Source: Mycolicibacterium septicum DSM 44393
GTDB lineage: Bacteria; Actinomycetota; Actinomycetes; Mycobacteriales; Mycobacteriaceae
Direction of reading: 5' to 3'
Length of the DNA stretch: 61,407 nucleotides
Assembly: GCF_000455325.1 (NCBI RefSeq)
Contig: NZ_HG322951.1
Span: 3,002,249-3,063,655 of the forward strand
A model generated the notes under the pieces. That model did no database searches and was not told the origin of the DNA. It saw only the letters and a list, made by a program, of their open reading frames with translations. The position numbers were made by a program, and so were the translations under genes. How positions within the stretch are numbered: position 1 is the first letter of the stretch; each line of letters opens with the position of its first letter. This document shows positions 26,175 through 35,033 of this stretch, piece by piece.

Positions 26175-26245
26175 GGCGCTCAGTCAGCCGCCACAGTGTT
26201 GCCGGGTCGGCAGCCTGCCTTCGCGCGGGCGCTCAGTCAGCCGCC
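26175..26245. repeat. 18-bp direct repeat at the end of the NAGGN synthetase gene
   Basis: The same 18 bp occur at 26175-26192 and 26228-26245, 53 bp apart, with a shorter third copy of the first 11 bp at 26159-26169. The last copy covers the stop codon of the minus-strand synthetase gene. It looks like a tandem duplication of the gene's 3' end in the gap between convergent genes. Confidence 0.75.
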
Positions 26246-28020
26246 TCCGAAGGCGTCCAGGCTTGCGGCAAACCCGGCTGCTGCGGGAACAGGAAATCCA
26301 CGAACGCGGCCGCCGTGGGCTGCGGCTCGTGATTGGCCAGCCCGGGACGTTCGTTGGCCTCGATGAAGACGTACTCCCGGCCCGTCACATCGGGAACCAG
26401 CAGGTCGATCCCTGTCACCGGAATGCCGATCGCCTCGGCTGCGGCCACGGCGACCCGGCACAGCTCGGGGTTCACCTCCGCGGTCACATCGTGAATCGTG
26501 CCGCCCTGATGCAGATTCGCCGTCCGCCGTACCCGGAGGCGGACCCCCTCGGGCAACACGTCGTCGAATGACCAGCCGGCTTCGGCGACGGTTCCCACGG
26601 TGACGTCGTCGATCGGGATGCGTGACTCGCCGCCGGTGGCGGCCGCCCGGCGGCGTGATTGCGTCTCGATCAACTCGCCCACGGTGTGCTTTCCGGTGCC
26701 GACGACCTCGGCGGGCCTGCGGATCGCCGAGGCCACCACCTTGCCGTCGATGACCACCAGGCGAAGATCGTCGCCGGGGGCCCGCTGCTCGATCAGCACC
26801 TCCGGGTACTGCTCGCGGGCCCGGTGCAGCGCCGCGTCCAGCTCCTCGCCGCCGTCGACCCCGACGGTGATGCCCTTGCCCTGCTCGCCGCGGGTGGGCT
26901 TGACCACCACATCGCCGACCTCGGCCAGAAAATCGTGGTCCTCGCCGTCGAACGTCGCCAGGCGGCCCTTGGGCACCGTGATACCGGCATCCGAGACGAT
27001 CCGCCTGGTCTGGCGCTTGTCGTCGCAGCGGGCCATGGCCACCGCCGACGTGAACTCCGAGAGCGACTCTCGGGTGATGATGCTGCGCCCGCCGTGCGAC
27101 AGCTTCATCTCACCGGCGCCCGCGTCGAGCACCTCGACGCGGATCCCGCGGCGCATCGCCTCGTCGGCGATGATGCGCGCGTACGGGTTCAGATCGTCGA
27201 CGGTCTCCGGAGGATGGGTGAACAGCGGCTCGTTGATCGCGTTCTTGCGCTTGACCGCCAGCACGGGGACCCGGTGGAAACCCAGCTTCTCGTACAGTGC
27301 GATCGCGGCGGAATTGTCATGGGCCACTGAAAGATCCAGGTACGCGCGGCCGCGCTCGCGGAAGATGCCGGCCAGGGTGCGGGTCAAGGCGTCGCCGACC
27401 CCGGGTAGTCCGGCGGCCGGGTCCACCGCCAGGCTCCACAGGCTCGACCCGTCCTCGGGGTCGGTGAACAACCGCTTGTGGTCGACGCCGGTGACCGTGC
27501 CCACCACGGAACCGTCGTCATCGCGCACCGCGACCAGGTAGATCACGGCCGGGGTCAAGGTGTGGTTGTGCCAGATGACATCCACGGGGGCGGGCACCAT
27601 GCCGCACCGGACGTACACGCGGTTCATCGCGTCGGCGTCCATCGGGGTCTGCAGGGTGCGCACGCTGAACCCGACGGGTTCGGCCGCGGTGAGCTCGTCG
27701 GTGAACCGCAACCGGTAGGTATGACTCGGGTCGATGAACAGCTCGGCGGGGGACCGGGCGATCAGTACGTGCGATTCGCGGGCGTAGATACAGATGTCGC
27801 GCCGGCCCGGACCTTCCTGCTGCAGCACCTCGGCGAGTTGGCCGGGATCGGCGAAGGTCTGACCGAAAATCAACCGGCCCCAGCCCAATTCGAGCACCAC
27901 ATCCTCTGCCATGGCATCGACCAGATGCTGCGGCGTGGCATCGTGCAGGCCGAGGGTGATCGCCTCGGTGTGGTCGGAACCCAACGAGGCCTCCGACGCG
28001 TCATGGTCAGTGGCGGTCAC
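26233..28020 (-). CDS. ngg: N-acetylglutaminylglutamine synthetase (GNAT + ATP-grasp fusion)
   Basis: 595 residues from GTG 28020, overlapping the asnO stop (GTGA). Residues about 100-270 form a GNAT acetyltransferase (VDPAAGLPGVGDALTRTLAG, then YEKLGFHRVPV). Residues about 310-590 form an ATP-grasp ligase (GDVVVKPTRGEQGKGITVG, YEVLIEQRAPGDDLRL-like region, ending FIEANERPGLANHEPQP). The fused architecture is that of the synthetase of the NAGGN osmolyte pathway (TIGR03103 type), which acetylates and ligates glutamines. Its partner amidotransferase is the upstream overlapping gene. Confidence 0.88.
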   Translation of the reverse strand: MTATDHDASEASLGSDHTEAITLGLHDATPQHLVDAMAEDVVLELGWGRLIFGQTFADPGQLAEVLQQEGPGRRDICIYARESHVLIARSPAELFIDPSHTYRLRFTDELTAAEPVGFSVRTLQTPMDADAMNRVYVRCGMVPAPVDVIWHNHTLTPAVIYLVAVRDDDGSVVGTVTGVDHKRLFTDPEDGSSLWSLAVDPAAGLPGVGDALTRTLAGIFRERGRAYLDLSVAHDNSAAIALYEKLGFHRVPVLAVKRKNAINEPLFTHPPETVDDLNPYARIIADEAMRRGIRVEVLDAGAGEMKLSHGGRSIITRESLSEFTSAVAMARCDDKRQTRRIVSDAGITVPKGRLATFDGEDHDFLAEVGDVVVKPTRGEQGKGITVGVDGGEELDAALHRAREQYPEVLIEQRAPGDDLRLVVIDGKVVASAIRRPAEVVGTGKHTVGELIETQSRRRAAATGGESRIPIDDVTVGTVAEAGWSFDDVLPEGVRLRVRRTANLHQGGTIHDVTAEVNPELCRVAVAAAEAIGIPVTGIDLLVPDVTGREYVFIEANERPGLANHEPQPTAAAFVDFLFPQQPGLPQAWTPSEAAD

Positions 28021-29822
28021 GCCGCGGCCCCCGTCACCCCGTGTCGCTGCAACCACAGCTCGAGCAGCGCGATCTGCCACAACTCATTGCCCCGCAGCGG
28101 GGTCAGCCTGCCGTTCGGGTCGGCGAGCAGCCGGTCGACGGCCTCGGGGCGAAACAGGCCGCGCTCCTTGGCTTCCGGCGCATACAGCGCGTCGCGGACC
28201 ATGTCCAGGTACGGCCCCTCGAGGTGCGTCAGGGCCGGGACCGGGAAGTATCCCTTCGGGCGATCGATCACCGCTGCCGGGATCACCCGGCGCGCAGCCT
28301 GTTTGAGCACACCTTTGCCCCCGTGCGCGGTCTTCAGGCCCGGCGGGCAGGTGGCGGCCAACTCGACGAGTTCGTGATCGAGGAACGGCACCCGGCCTTC
28401 CAGCCCCCACGCCATGGTCATGTTGTCGACCCGCTTGACCGGATCGTCGACCAGCATCACGGTGGTATCGAGGCGCAACGCCCGGTCCACACCGGTCTGC
28501 GCGCCCGCGGCGGCGAAGTGATCGGTCACGAACACGCCGCTGGGATCCCCGTCGGCCCGGTAGCTCTCGCTGATCAGCGCGCCCACCCCGGAGCTGTCCC
28601 GGTCGAAGAACGCTCCCCGGTAGCTGGCCACGGACCCGTCCAGGCCGGCCGCACCCGGTTCGGCCATCGGCGGATACCAGTGATAACCGGCGAAGACCTC
28701 GTCGGCGCCCTGACCGGACTGCACCACCTTGACGTGCCGGGACACTTCCTGGCTGAGCAGATAGAAGGCCACGCAGTCATGGCTGACCATCGGTTCGCTC
28801 ATCGCGCCGATCGCTCCGTCGAGCGCGGGAAGCATGCGGTCGGTGTCGATGCGGATCTGGTGATGGTCGGTTTCGAAGTGCTCGGCGATGATGTCGGAGT
28901 ACTTGAACTCGTCGCCGGCCACCCCGCCCACCGACTCGAAACCGATCGAGAAGGTGGACAGGCCGTGCTGACCGGCCTCGGCGAGCAGTCCGACGATCAG
29001 GCTGGAATCGACGCCGCCGGACAGCAGACATCCGACGGGCACGTCGGCCACCAGCCGGCGCTCGACCGCGCGCCGCAGTGACTCCAGTACCGCGTCCTCC
29101 CAGTCCTTTTCCGACCAGTCGGCCCGGTCGGCGTTCCGGGTGAAGTCCGGCGACCAGTAGACCGTGGTGTGCCGGCTGCCGTCGGGTTCGATCGCGACCA
29201 CCGACGCGGGCGGCACCTTCTTGATGCCCTGCAGGATGGTCAGCGGGGGCGGCACCACCGAATGGAACGTGAGGTAGTGGTGCAGCGCGATCGGGTCGAT
29301 CCGGGTGTCGACGCCACCGGCGGCCAGCAGGGCGGGCAGCGACGACGCGAACCGGATCCGGTGGGCGTCCTCGGTGATGTAGAGCGGCTTGATGCCCAGC
29401 CGATCGCGTCCCAAGAGAACCCGGCCGGTGTCACGCTCGACGATCGCGAACGCGAACATCCCCATCAGGTGCTCGACGAACCGGTCACCCCAGTGGTGAT
29501 AGGCCTTCAGCAACACCTCGGTGTCGCTGTGCGAGAAGAAGCGGTAGCCATGCCCGGACAGTTCCCGGCGCAGCTCTTGGTAGTTGTAGATGCAGCCGTT
29601 CCAGCAAACGGTCAATCCGAGTTCGGGATCAACCATGGGCTGGGCGCCCGCTTCGGTCAGGTCAATGATTTTCAGGCGGCGGTGACCCAGCGCGACCCGG
29701 CCTTGCGACCACACACCGGCCGCATCCGGACCCCTGGGTGCCATCGCGTCTGCCATGGCCGACACCGCTGAAATATCCGGTGTCCGGCCATCGAGACGCA
29801 CCTCCCCGGCGGCTCCACACAT
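28017..29822 (-). CDS. asnO: asparagine synthase-family amidotransferase of the NAGGN pathway
   Basis: 601 residues from ATG 29822. The N-terminal Ntn glutaminase has Cys2 as the nucleophile (MCGAAGE) and an extended RGPDAAGV loop. The synthetase domain has the PP-loop LLSGGVDSSLI near residues 265-272. This is the family (TIGR03104 type) that makes the terminal amide of N-acetylglutaminylglutamine amide, an osmolyte known from rhizobia and pseudomonads. It is distinct from ordinary asnB because it is paired with a GNAT/ATP-grasp gene. TAGGGT lies seven bases before the start codon on the minus strand. Confidence 0.87.
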   Translation of the reverse strand: MCGAAGEVRLDGRTPDISAVSAMADAMAPRGPDAAGVWSQGRVALGHRRLKIIDLTEAGAQPMVDPELGLTVCWNGCIYNYQELRRELSGHGYRFFSHSDTEVLLKAYHHWGDRFVEHLMGMFAFAIVERDTGRVLLGRDRLGIKPLYITEDAHRIRFASSLPALLAAGGVDTRIDPIALHHYLTFHSVVPPPLTILQGIKKVPPASVVAIEPDGSRHTTVYWSPDFTRNADRADWSEKDWEDAVLESLRRAVERRLVADVPVGCLLSGGVDSSLIVGLLAEAGQHGLSTFSIGFESVGGVAGDEFKYSDIIAEHFETDHHQIRIDTDRMLPALDGAIGAMSEPMVSHDCVAFYLLSQEVSRHVKVVQSGQGADEVFAGYHWYPPMAEPGAAGLDGSVASYRGAFFDRDSSGVGALISESYRADGDPSGVFVTDHFAAAGAQTGVDRALRLDTTVMLVDDPVKRVDNMTMAWGLEGRVPFLDHELVELAATCPPGLKTAHGGKGVLKQAARRVIPAAVIDRPKGYFPVPALTHLEGPYLDMVRDALYAPEAKERGLFRPEAVDRLLADPNGRLTPLRGNELWQIALLELWLQRHGVTGAAA

Positions 29823-29919
29823 CAGTTCGACCCTACACAGGATCTGTCGTCGGCGCGCCACCCGCGGTGTGTCGGGGGTGTGACCATGACATGTCGGAGA
29901 GTGGCCCTATTCTCCTCCC

Positions 29920-32900
29920 ATGAGGCCTGGATTCGGCTTCGGCATAGCCCGTGACGAGCTGATTCGTGATTTCGGCGCGCAGTCGACCGTGCGGGGTGAG
30001 CGCTATGCGGCCGAGGGCCGGATCCGTGACATCGAGTTCGATGACGACGAGCGCCTGCTGCGCGGGCGCTGTGTGGGTTCGCATGGGCAGTTGTACGTCC
30101 TTGAGGTCGGACTGTCGCCGGGTAGCCGGGCGGTCGTCGAGTGGGCGTTGTGTTCATGCCCCGTGGGGTCGTTCTGCAAACATGCGGCGGCCCTGGTGCT
30201 GGCGGCCGCGCCGTCGGATCCGGCCCACTCACCGGTGGACCGTTGGCGCTACGTGCTCGACAAGGTGCTCGACGAGGTCGCCGTTCCCGAAGGCGGCGGC
30301 AAACCGATCGCGCTGGAGTTCTCGGTCGTCGCCCCGACCCGCTACCGCCCGGGCACCTTGCTGATGCTGCGCCCGCTGTCCCTGGGCAAACGGGGCACCT
30401 GGATCACCCGCGCGCTGACGTGGCGGCGTCTCGTGGACTATCCGGACCCCGGCGAGTTCGACCGGGACCAGTACCGGGCCGTGCGGGCGCTGCTGTCGGA
30501 GGTGGCGCGGTACTCCCAGCCGCACGGCGGCGAGGGGATGGCGCTCAACGGAATGCCTGCCACGCTGTGGCCCCGGCTCGACGACGTGCTGGACGCGGGT
30601 GTGACCGTCTTGTCCGACACCGCGAGCGGCATCCGCGCGGTCGAGTTGGTCAAGAACGTCCACCTCCGGTTGGACTTCGCGGCCGAGGGCGGCGGCGCCG
30701 TGATGTCGGTGGCTCTCATCGTGGACGGACAGGACAGCGACCCCGACGGCGTCGCACTGATCGGGATGCCGGCTCCGCACGGGATGTTCCAGGTCGCCGA
30801 TTCGGTGCTGCGACTCGGCGCCTTCGACCCGGTGCCGGGGCGCACCATGGCCGAGATGCTGGGCCACCGCGAGCAGGTGCACATTCCGGCCGACATGGCC
30901 CGCGAACTCGCGGTCGACATCCTGCCGCGCCTGGCCGGCAGTGTGGACATGGAGGTCGCCGACGGCCTGTTCGTCCCGCCGACCATCACGGGCCCGATGC
31001 CCGCGCTGACGGTCAAGGTGACCGACGGCGGCGCGCGGGTGTTCTGGAGTACGCGGTATGAGGTCAACGATCAGCATCACGACTTCGACCCGATGTCTTC
31101 GGTCGGGTTGATCGGGTATCGCGACGCTGACGCCGAACGGGCGCTCTGGCTGCGGGTGCTGCCCGCGTTGCAGGCGGTCGCAGCGGCCGCGCAGGACTGG
31201 AAACGTCAAGCGGCACAACATGTCAACCGCCGGATCACCGCGACGCTGGACACCGATGCCGTCCACGAGTTGCGGGCCATCGTCAATGCCCCGAGCGCCC
31301 TGGACGCGGTCGCCGTGGCGTCTCAGCGCACGCTGCTGGGCGGGGTGAATCTCACCCTGGTGGAGGCTGCGGTGCTGTGTGATCAGACCTTGCCGCAGCT
31401 GGACTGTTTCGCGGCCCTGACGATCGACGCCGATGACCGGTACCGGGCCGCCGGCGCCGATCCGGTCCTGTCGTTCTCCGGTGACACCTCGGTGCCGGGG
31501 GATTGGTTCAGCCTGAACGTGACGGTGAGCGTGGACGGCGAGACGGTCGCCCTGCCCGAGCTCATCCGCGAATTGAGCACCGGTGCAACGCACATGCTCC
31601 TGCCGTCGGGGATGTACTTCCGGTTGGACACGCCCGAGCTGGTCCGGTTGAGAGCCCTGCTCGACGAGGCGCGGGCACTCGGTGAGATCGACGGGGACCG
31701 GGTCAACGCCGCGTCGATGAACATCACGCTGTGGGACGAACTACTCGCGCTGGGTGTCGTCGACGCGCAGCTCGCCCGGTGGCGGGCCAACCTGGCGCGT
31801 CTGGCCGCTGCCCGCCCTCCGGTCCCCGTCGACCCGCCCGAGGGGCTCGATGCCGAGTTGCGCGACTATCAGCGCGATGGGCTGGACTGGCTTTCGTTCC
31901 TGTGGGACAACGGGATCGGCGGGGTCCTCGCCGACGACATGGGCCTGGGAAAGACCGTGCAGACGCTGGCGCTCATCGCCCGTGCCGTGGCGGGCGGCGC
32001 GGGCAAGTTCCTGGTGGTGGCACCGACCAGCGTGGCGCGCAACTGGGTGGCCGAGTGCCACAAGTTCACCCCGGGACTGAACGCGGTCGTGGTGACCTCG
32101 ACCAATGCGCGGGCAGCCGTCGGCCTGGCCGCGCAGGTGGCCGAGGCGGACATCGTCGTCACGTCCTACACGCTGCTGCGCCTGGATGTCGAGGCGTACT
32201 CGCAAATCCATTGGGCCGGCATGGTTCTCGACGAAGCGCAGTTCGTGAAGAACCACCACAGCAAGACCCATCAGGCCGCACGGCTGCTGGATGTGCCGTT
32301 CAAGTTGGCGATCACGGGCACCCCGATGGAGAACAACCTGATGGAGCTGTGGTCACTGCTGTCGATCACGGTGCCCGGGCTGTTCCCGTCGCCGAAGGTG
32401 TTCGAGACCTATTTCCGTAAGCCGATCGAATCGGGTCAGGCCGACGATCTGCTGCCGGTGTTGCGCAGGCGGATCAAGCCGGTGCTGTTGCGACGCACGA
32501 AAAGTCAGGTCCTCAGCGAGCTGCCACCCAAGAGCGAACAGGTGCTCACCATCGGCCTGGGCGCCAAGCATCGCAAGATCTACGACACGCGGCTGGCCCG
32601 GGAACGGCAGAAGGTCCTGGGGCTGCTGGGGGACTGGGAGAAGAACCGCTTCCAGATCTTCCGGTCGCTGACCCTGCTGCGGCAGCTCAGCCTGCATCCG
32701 GGGTTGGTCGACGACTCCGCACGCCCGGTGGGATCGGCCAAGATCGACTTCCTCGTCGAACAACTCGACCAGCTCGTCGCCGAGGGCCACAGTGCGCTGG
32801 TCTTCAGCCAGTTCACCGGATTCCTCGGTATCGTGCGGGCACACCTGGATTCCGCGGGTATCGCCTACAGCTACCTCGACGGTTCGGTCGACTCCGACGG

Positions 32901-33243
32901 AAGGGCCAGGGCCATCGAGGAATTCGGTGCCGGGGCCAAACAGGTGTTCCTGATCAGCCTGAAGGCGGGCGGATTCGGGCTGAACCTCACCACCGCCGAC
33001 TACTGCTTCCTGTGCGACCCGTGGTGGAGCCCGGCCGCCGAGGCTCAGGCCGTCGACCGGGCCCACCGCATCGGGCAGACCCGGCCGGTCAGCGTCTATC
33101 GCCTGGTCGCGGAGAACACCATCGAGGAGAAGGTGGTCGCATTGCAGGACCGCAAGCGGGCCCTGTTCGCCGCGGTGGTCGATGACGGGGATCTGTTCGG
33201 CTCGACCATCTCCGCCTCCGATATCCGCGAACTGCTCGGGTGA
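29920..33243 (+). CDS. SWIM zinc-finger SNF2-family helicase/ATPase
   Basis: 1107 residues. Near residues 77-90 a SWIM zinc finger (CSCPVGSFCKH) is followed by a long region of unknown fold. The C-terminal half is a SNF2 helicase: Walker A DDMGLGKT (about 672-679), DEAQFVKN (about 771-778), RRTKSQVLSELPPK, and the second RecA core with LVFSQFTGFLG, LISLKAGGFGLNL and DRAHRIGQT. It would be a DNA translocase, like bacterial SNF2/HelZ proteins. TATTCT sits six bases before ATG 29920, so the transcript is probably leaderless. Divergent from asnO. Confidence 0.93.
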   Translation: MRPGFGFGIARDELIRDFGAQSTVRGERYAAEGRIRDIEFDDDERLLRGRCVGSHGQLYVLEVGLSPGSRAVVEWALCSCPVGSFCKHAAALVLAAAPSDPAHSPVDRWRYVLDKVLDEVAVPEGGGKPIALEFSVVAPTRYRPGTLLMLRPLSLGKRGTWITRALTWRRLVDYPDPGEFDRDQYRAVRALLSEVARYSQPHGGEGMALNGMPATLWPRLDDVLDAGVTVLSDTASGIRAVELVKNVHLRLDFAAEGGGAVMSVALIVDGQDSDPDGVALIGMPAPHGMFQVADSVLRLGAFDPVPGRTMAEMLGHREQVHIPADMARELAVDILPRLAGSVDMEVADGLFVPPTITGPMPALTVKVTDGGARVFWSTRYEVNDQHHDFDPMSSVGLIGYRDADAERALWLRVLPALQAVAAAAQDWKRQAAQHVNRRITATLDTDAVHELRAIVNAPSALDAVAVASQRTLLGGVNLTLVEAAVLCDQTLPQLDCFAALTIDADDRYRAAGADPVLSFSGDTSVPGDWFSLNVTVSVDGETVALPELIRELSTGATHMLLPSGMYFRLDTPELVRLRALLDEARALGEIDGDRVNAASMNITLWDELLALGVVDAQLARWRANLARLAAARPPVPVDPPEGLDAELRDYQRDGLDWLSFLWDNGIGGVLADDMGLGKTVQTLALIARAVAGGAGKFLVVAPTSVARNWVAECHKFTPGLNAVVVTSTNARAAVGLAAQVAEADIVVTSYTLLRLDVEAYSQIHWAGMVLDEAQFVKNHHSKTHQAARLLDVPFKLAITGTPMENNLMELWSLLSITVPGLFPSPKVFETYFRKPIESGQADDLLPVLRRRIKPVLLRRTKSQVLSELPPKSEQVLTIGLGAKHRKIYDTRLARERQKVLGLLGDWEKNRFQIFRSLTLLRQLSLHPGLVDDSARPVGSAKIDFLVEQLDQLVAEGHSALVFSQFTGFLGIVRAHLDSAGIAYSYLDGSVDSDGRARAIEEFGAGAKQVFLISLKAGGFGLNLTTADYCFLCDPWWSPAAEAQAVDRAHRIGQTRPVSVYRLVAENTIEEKVVALQDRKRALFAAVVDDGDLFGSTISASDIRELLG

Positions 33244-33252
33244 CCCGGGTGA

Positions 33253-34845
33253 TCAGCCCGGCAGTTCGGCGGCCGGGGCGGCGTCCACCTGCTTGATCGG
33301 ACCGGTGAACCAGTGTTTCACCGACACGTGCCAGTAGATGAAGAGCAGCACCAGCACGCCGCCGACCAGTAGCGGGGTGTAGTTGACGAACTTCCACTGG
33401 AAACTCGGGTCCCACGGCATGCCGCCCAGCGAGGTCGGGAACATCGCGATGATCGAGGTGACGATGATCTCGACGATCGCCACCGGCGCCATCCACTTGT
33501 ACTTGTTGCCGACGTTCCACCGGCCCTGCTCGAAGGAGTCGCCGGCCTTCCACCGGAAGTAGATCGGCACCGCGAAGCACAGGTACAGCCCGACCACGCC
33601 GATGGAGACGACGGCATAGAACGCGACCGGTGAGGGCACGTCCACGCCGTTGACCGGAATCTTCACCGGCACGATGGCGGGCAGCGTGATGATCGCCGCG
33701 ATCACCGCGGTGACGATGACGGCGTTGGCGGGCACCCGGCTGGCGCTGACCTTCGACCACAACTGGTGCCCGGGGACCGCGCGGTCCCGGCTGAACGCGA
33801 ACAGCATGCGTGAGGCGCTGGTCTGGCAGGCGGTGGTGCAGAACAGCTGACCCGCGGTGGCGATCAGCAGCACGACGCCCGCCCACTTCGATCCGAGTGC
33901 CTGGGTGAAGATGGTCGCTACCGCTCCACCGTTGGCCGACACCTCGTCAGAGTTCTGGACGGCGAACAGGAATGACAGCAACAGGATCCAGCCGCCGATC
34001 GCCGAGTAGAAGATCGACTGCCAGATGCCCTTCGCGGCGGCATTGGCCGCGCTCTTGGTCTCTTCGGACAGATGGGCCGATGCGTCATATCCGGTGATCG
34101 TGTACTGCGTCAGGATTGCCGAGATCGGCAGCACGAACAGCAGGAAGCCCCATCCGGACGTGGAGCCCGAGAAGATCCCGGAGTTGTTGATGGTCTTGGC
34201 GAAAACGTCGGAGACGGTGGCGTGTTGGTCGGGGAGCAGCCACAGGATGGCGATCACCGCCGTGGCGCCCGCGACGTGCCACCACACCGAGACGTTGTTG
34301 ATGACGGCCAGCAGGTGTGACGAGAAGATGTTGATCACGGCCGAGACCGCCAGGATGATCAGGAACATGATGAACACCCGGGTCAGGCTGTAGCCGGCGA
34401 GCCAGGATTCGCTGAACGTCCCCAGGGTGAGGTCCAGGAATGTCGCGCTGCCGTAGGACACCGATGCCAGGATGGCGATCAAGCCGATCAGGTTGAGCCA
34501 GCCGGTGTAGAACCCGGCCTTGGGGCCGCCGAGTTTCGATGCCCACCAATAGATTCCGCCTGAGGTGGGGTATGCGGAGACGAGTTCGGCCAGACAGAAT
34601 CCGATGATCAGGATGAACACCGAGACGATGGGCCAGCCCCAGGCGATGGCGGCCGGACCGCCGTTGTTCCAGCCCAGCCCGAATGAGGTGAAGCAGCCGG
34701 CCAGGATCGAGATGATCGAGAACGAGATCGCGAAGTTGGAGAATCCCGACCAGGACCGCTGCAGTTCCTGGACGTAACCGAGTTTGGCGAGATGTTGTTC
34801 GTCGTCGGTGAGGTGTTCGGTGAGTTCTTCGTGTCCCTCGGGCAT
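33253..34845 (-). CDS. APC-family amino acid/amine permease
   Basis: 530 residues from ATG 34845 (GAGGAG ribosome site). About twelve hydrophobic segments can be traced, with the APC signature in the first helix, SGFSNFAISFSIISILAGCFTSF, and GWNNGGP after it. It is a cytoplasmic-membrane secondary transporter of amino acids, GABA or amines. The divergent arrangement with glnA4, the next gene, suggests import of the amine that the glnA4 cluster degrades. It is convergent with the SNF2 gene; a CCGGG/CCCGG stem lies at their junction. Confidence 0.87.
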   Translation of the reverse strand: MPEGHEELTEHLTDDEQHLAKLGYVQELQRSWSGFSNFAISFSIISILAGCFTSFGLGWNNGGPAAIAWGWPIVSVFILIIGFCLAELVSAYPTSGGIYWWASKLGGPKAGFYTGWLNLIGLIAILASVSYGSATFLDLTLGTFSESWLAGYSLTRVFIMFLIILAVSAVINIFSSHLLAVINNVSVWWHVAGATAVIAILWLLPDQHATVSDVFAKTINNSGIFSGSTSGWGFLLFVLPISAILTQYTITGYDASAHLSEETKSAANAAAKGIWQSIFYSAIGGWILLLSFLFAVQNSDEVSANGGAVATIFTQALGSKWAGVVLLIATAGQLFCTTACQTSASRMLFAFSRDRAVPGHQLWSKVSASRVPANAVIVTAVIAAIITLPAIVPVKIPVNGVDVPSPVAFYAVVSIGVVGLYLCFAVPIYFRWKAGDSFEQGRWNVGNKYKWMAPVAIVEIIVTSIIAMFPTSLGGMPWDPSFQWKFVNYTPLLVGGVLVLLFIYWHVSVKHWFTGPIKQVDAAPAAELPG

Positions 34846-34887
34846 GGCGGCTCCTCGTGTGCAGGACGTGGGCGGTCTGCACACGGA

Positions 34888-34903
34888 CAATAGAGCCTTA
34901 TTG
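34888..34903. promoter_or_regulatory. inverted repeat CAATA-N6-TATTG between permease and glnA4
   Basis: Arms 34888-34892 and 34899-34903 lie in the 188-bp divergent gap. Two further perfect palindromes, CACGATCGTG (34950-34959) and TGACGTCA (34958-34965), overlap each other about 75 bp before the glnA4 start. Any of them could bind the GntR protein encoded at 39313; none is a confident match. Confidence 0.35.
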
Positions 34904-35033
34904 GTCTGCTGTCCTACCTTTTAGACGTGACAATCATGCTAATTCGGGGCACGATCGTGACGTCATCGGCGAGTCAATGGTCGGCTGGACGTCAGGTTGG
35001 CCACCGAGTCCCACACGGGCAGGAGGGTGCGCA

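Noticed and set aside
26233..29822. Ordinary asparagine synthetase plus lysine acetyltransferase
   Set aside because: The GNAT/ATP-grasp fusion and the four-base coupling are specific to the NAGGN pair, and an isolated asnB would not need such a partner.
29920..33243. SNF2 gene as part of an antiphage system such as DISARM
   Set aside because: DISARM and similar systems need methyltransferase, DUF1998 or phospholipase D partners. None is present within the window around the helicase.
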